DNA of 64,000 nt from Aquimarina sp. MMG016 (GTDB taxonomy: Bacteria > Bacteroidota > Bacteroidia > Flavobacteriales > Flavobacteriaceae), in contig NZ_JAGJEA010000014.1 in assembly GCF_018100805.1 (NCBI RefSeq), positions 1-64,000 on the forward strand, given 5' to 3'. Numbering within the stretch: the stretch's first letter is position 1; each line of letters starts with the position of its first letter. The notes beneath the pieces are model-generated. The model was not told the origin of the DNA. It worked only from the letters and a program-made list of their open reading frames with translations, and did no database searches. Positions 61,978 to 64,000 of the stretch are shown piece by piece. The translations under genes and the position numbers were made by a program.

Positions 61978-63756
61978 ATGAAAAAAAAAGTAAGCAATTT
62001 TATGCTAACCTTAGCCTTCATAGCATTTTGCTACCAAGCATCTGCACAAACTGTAAATAATAATGCAGAACTACAAACAGCAATCACCAATGCATCTGCA
62101 GGAACGACCATTAGCCTAGCAAATGGAACTTGGACAGACATCATAATTAGCATAAATAAGACTGGCACCTCAGAAAACCCTATAACCATAAAAGCAGAAA
62201 ATCCTGGTCAAGTATTTTTTGAAGGAAATTCCAGAGTAAGTATGGGTGGGGCTTATATAATTTTTGAAGGAATAATTTTTCAGAACCCATCTGGATTGGT
62301 AACAAGTAGCGACAGAATAGATCCAATTATAGAATTTAGAACTTCAAGCAGTAATGAATGCAACAATTGTACTGTAACTAATATAAAAATTGATGGTTAT
62401 AACGGAACTATATCACAAGAAAAAGATACATTTAAGTGGATTATCGTTTATGGGCAGTTTAATGAAATTAGTTATAGTTCATTTATTGGTAAAAACGGTG
62501 TAGGCAGTATTATTAACGACAATAGAAATGCTACTTCTACCGAATTTGCGGAGCCAGACTTCACCAAAATTCATCATAACTATTTTGCAGATCGAACCCC
62601 TGTAAACAATGATATTAATGGTCTTAATGATCAGGATGCAATCAGAATTGGTAATAGTAGCACTTCACTTCATCCTTCTAACACCGAAGTATATGACAAC
62701 TTTTTTAATAATTGGTCTGGAGAGGTAGAAATCATCTCTAATAAAAGTGGGGAGAATAAATATTATAATAATACCTTCAGAGATTATCAGGGAACCCTCA
62801 CTCTTAGACACGGTAATAATTGTGAAGTATATAATAATTACTTTTTTGCTAATAACAATTCTTTTTCGGGAGGTGTCAGAGTTATTGGCGAAGGTCATAA
62901 AGTATACAATAATTATATAGAAGGAGTAAACTCTGATAAACCTGGCGGATCCAATTCCAATGCAACCGGTGGTATAAACATCTCTAATGGAAGATTAAAT
63001 ACAGCTCTTAATGGCTATTATCAAGTTAAGGATGCTGTTATTATCAACAATACATTTGTAAATTGTAATTACGCATTAAGAGTTGGAACTAAAGTTAAAA
63101 GTGACTTATCTCTAGCTCCTGAAAATGTTGTTGTTGCCAATAATATCATGCTCAACTCTAGTGACAGTGCATTACAGGAAGTAACATCACCAATCGGAAC
63201 TTCTATATATGAAGGAAATATAACTCAAAACGGAAATTGGGACCTAACTAATGGAGTTAACAATAATCAAACGGTTAATTCCGGTTTGTTACAACCAGGA
63301 ACAGATTTTTATCGATTAATTAACGGAAGTGATGCAATTGATTCCGGGATAGGAACATATTCTTTTTTAACAAAAGATATACTAGACGGAACAAGACCTA
63401 CAAGTTATGATGCAGGCGCAGAAGAGTTTGAAGCCAATGGAACTAGGTTACCATATGTAATTGGAGATGTAGGTAAGAAAATAGGGTTTGGTGCTCCAGA
63501 ATTTATATTGGGAATTGAAGACAACTCTTTAAGCAGTAAAGGCATTACTATATATCCTATACCAGTAAAAAACCAAAATCTTTTCATTAAAGCAAAAAAC
63601 AATGTTGGTTTAGTCGAATTATATGATTTAAATGGAAGATTGCTTCTAAAGGAACAAATTAAACACACTAACGGTAACATAAACACTAAAAACCTAAACA
63701 CAGGTGTTTATCTAATCAAAATTCAAAATACTTATGGGCGTTTTGTGATTCAGTAA
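61978..63756 (+). CDS. PL6-family alginate lyase, T9SS-exported
   Basis: 592 residues. Signal peptide (ending ASAQ, about residue 24). The right-handed beta-helix spans about 25-440 with many N-containing turns. The catalytic pair of polysaccharide lyase family 6 is visible: Lys256 in SNKSGEN and Arg277 in LTLRHGN, spaced 21 residues as in characterised members. The C-terminal 80 residues form a T9SS type A sorting domain (ITIYPIPVKNQNLFI ... NTGVYLIKIQ). It cleaves alginate outside the cell. A palindromic operator governs its promoter. Confidence 0.9.
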   Translation: MKKKVSNFMLTLAFIAFCYQASAQTVNNNAELQTAITNASAGTTISLANGTWTDIIISINKTGTSENPITIKAENPGQVFFEGNSRVSMGGAYIIFEGIIFQNPSGLVTSSDRIDPIIEFRTSSSNECNNCTVTNIKIDGYNGTISQEKDTFKWIIVYGQFNEISYSSFIGKNGVGSIINDNRNATSTEFAEPDFTKIHHNYFADRTPVNNDINGLNDQDAIRIGNSSTSLHPSNTEVYDNFFNNWSGEVEIISNKSGENKYYNNTFRDYQGTLTLRHGNNCEVYNNYFFANNNSFSGGVRVIGEGHKVYNNYIEGVNSDKPGGSNSNATGGINISNGRLNTALNGYYQVKDAVIINNTFVNCNYALRVGTKVKSDLSLAPENVVVANNIMLNSSDSALQEVTSPIGTSIYEGNITQNGNWDLTNGVNNNQTVNSGLLQPGTDFYRLINGSDAIDSGIGTYSFLTKDILDGTRPTSYDAGAEEFEANGTRLPYVIGDVGKKIGFGAPEFILGIEDNSLSSKGITIYPIPVKNQNLFIKAKNNVGLVELYDLNGRLLLKEQIKHTNGNINTKNLNTGVYLIKIQNTYGRFVIQ

Positions 63757-63774
63757 ATATAAAATCTAATATAT

Positions 63775-63811
63775 AAAAATGCCTTCTGAACTAATTTAGA
63801 AGGCATTTTTT
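63775..63811. terminator. Bidirectional terminator
   Basis: AAAAATGCCTTCT pairs with AGAAGGCATTTTT (63798-63810) around a 10-base loop, between the alginate lyase and a minus-strand gene. Confidence 0.9.
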
Positions 63812-63815
63812 AGTT

Positions 63816-64000
63816 CTAAAAAAGTTGAAAAGCTATACCAATATTATGCGAACCAATATTTTTACTTTCATTATATTGTGTATCAAGCAATGTAGATTCA
63901 TATAAATAACTAAGCACAAATTGTTTATACTTGTAACTACTCATAGCTCCCAAAACACGACCATCTTCAAAGTTAACTGAATTCAACCCCAAGAAAGTAC
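63816..64000 (-). CDS. Outer-membrane protein 3' end, PorP/SprF-like
   Basis: Frame open to the window edge on the minus strand; the visible C-terminal 60 residues (FLGLNSVNFEDGR ... NIGSHNIGIAFQLF, stop TAG at 63816-63818) look like the closing strands of a beta-barrel. The ending GSHNIGIAFQ recalls the closing GSHE..L.F strand of PorP/SprF-family T9SS membrane proteins, but the fragment is too short to be sure. It converges with the alginate lyase gene. Confidence 0.55.
   Translation of the reverse strand, partial: TFLGLNSVNFEDGRVLGAMSSYKYKQFVLSYLYESTLLDTQYNESKNIGSHNIGIAFQLF

Noticed and set aside
1..64000. tRNA, rRNA, CRISPR arrays or insertion sequences
   Set aside because: No cloverleaf-like sequences, no regularly spaced repeats and no transposase-like ORFs were seen by eye. 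A covariance-model scan and repeat search would be decisive.

Overview
The window reads as AT-rich chromosomal DNA of a marine gliding Flavobacteriaceae bacterium (Bacteroidota), possibly Aquimarina-like. The pointers are type IX secretion (T9SS) sorting domains of both types, PorT, the T9SS plug protein, a six-gene Na+-NQR, FecR/DUF4974-type anti-sigma architecture, TamL, flavobacterial DUF families, a PL6 alginate lyase, and promoters of the Bacteroidetes kind (TTG ... TAnnTTTG) with few Shine-Dalgarno sequences. I see no tRNA, rRNA, CRISPR array, transposase or integrase. The genus is inference.

Layout. 1-4683: a tightly packed plus-strand operon of five exported proteins. They are built of tail-fibre-like repeats, fibre-knob-like domains and an arabinofuranosidase-like lectin fold, and the last has a T9SS type B sorting domain. 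4697-8472: acetyltransferases, a ClpP paralogue, a VanY-type peptidase, a CAP lipoprotein and an M48 peptidase. 8525-9505: two periplasmic ankyrin paralogues. 9818-13226: gpmI and an ECF sigma / FecR-like anti-sigma pair. 13277-14899: a Fur-family regulator divergent from a 55-residue ORF and a thioredoxin-reductase-like flavoprotein, with clustered inverted repeats between them. 15015-18306: lipoproteins, map and a methyltransferase. 18379-19757: apbE and a small partner. 19791-23252: a VIT-VWA-carboxypeptidase-regulatory-TonB plug-TPR-DUF2135 protein cut by an in-frame stop. 25071-31128: nqrABCDEF. 31317-39537: the T9SS plug protein, a BNR/FN3/CBM26 T9SS cargo, DUF3667, apaG and an astacin lipoprotein with CBM26-like modules. 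40013-47556: DUF6695, NRDE, pruA, a small membrane pseudogene, GNAT, rsmG, a desaturase and an aminotransferase. 48110-50958: trkA-trkH. 51146-55929: ubiE-porT, an rRNA methyltransferase and tamL. 56058-61816: fbaA, accD, a lipoprotein, rpsO and pnp. 61978-64000: the PL6 alginate lyase with a double-palindrome operator, and the 3' end of a minus-strand outer-membrane protein.

How the parts fit. ApbE can attach FMN to NqrB and NqrC, and the sodium gradient made by NQR would power transport. PorT, the plug protein and possibly the PorP/SprF-like fragment belong to the machinery that would export the window's sorting-domain proteins. These are the fibre-operon member, the BNR/CBM26 protein and the alginate lyase.

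Most notable: the fibre-module operon; the barrel-less TonB-plug fusion with its nonsense codon; a second in-frame stop in a small membrane protein; a conserved upstream element shared by the two CBM26 proteins; the tandem TTGGTTAACCAA operator at the alginate lyase; and structured DNA or RNA between the Fur regulator and its neighbours and ahead of pnp.
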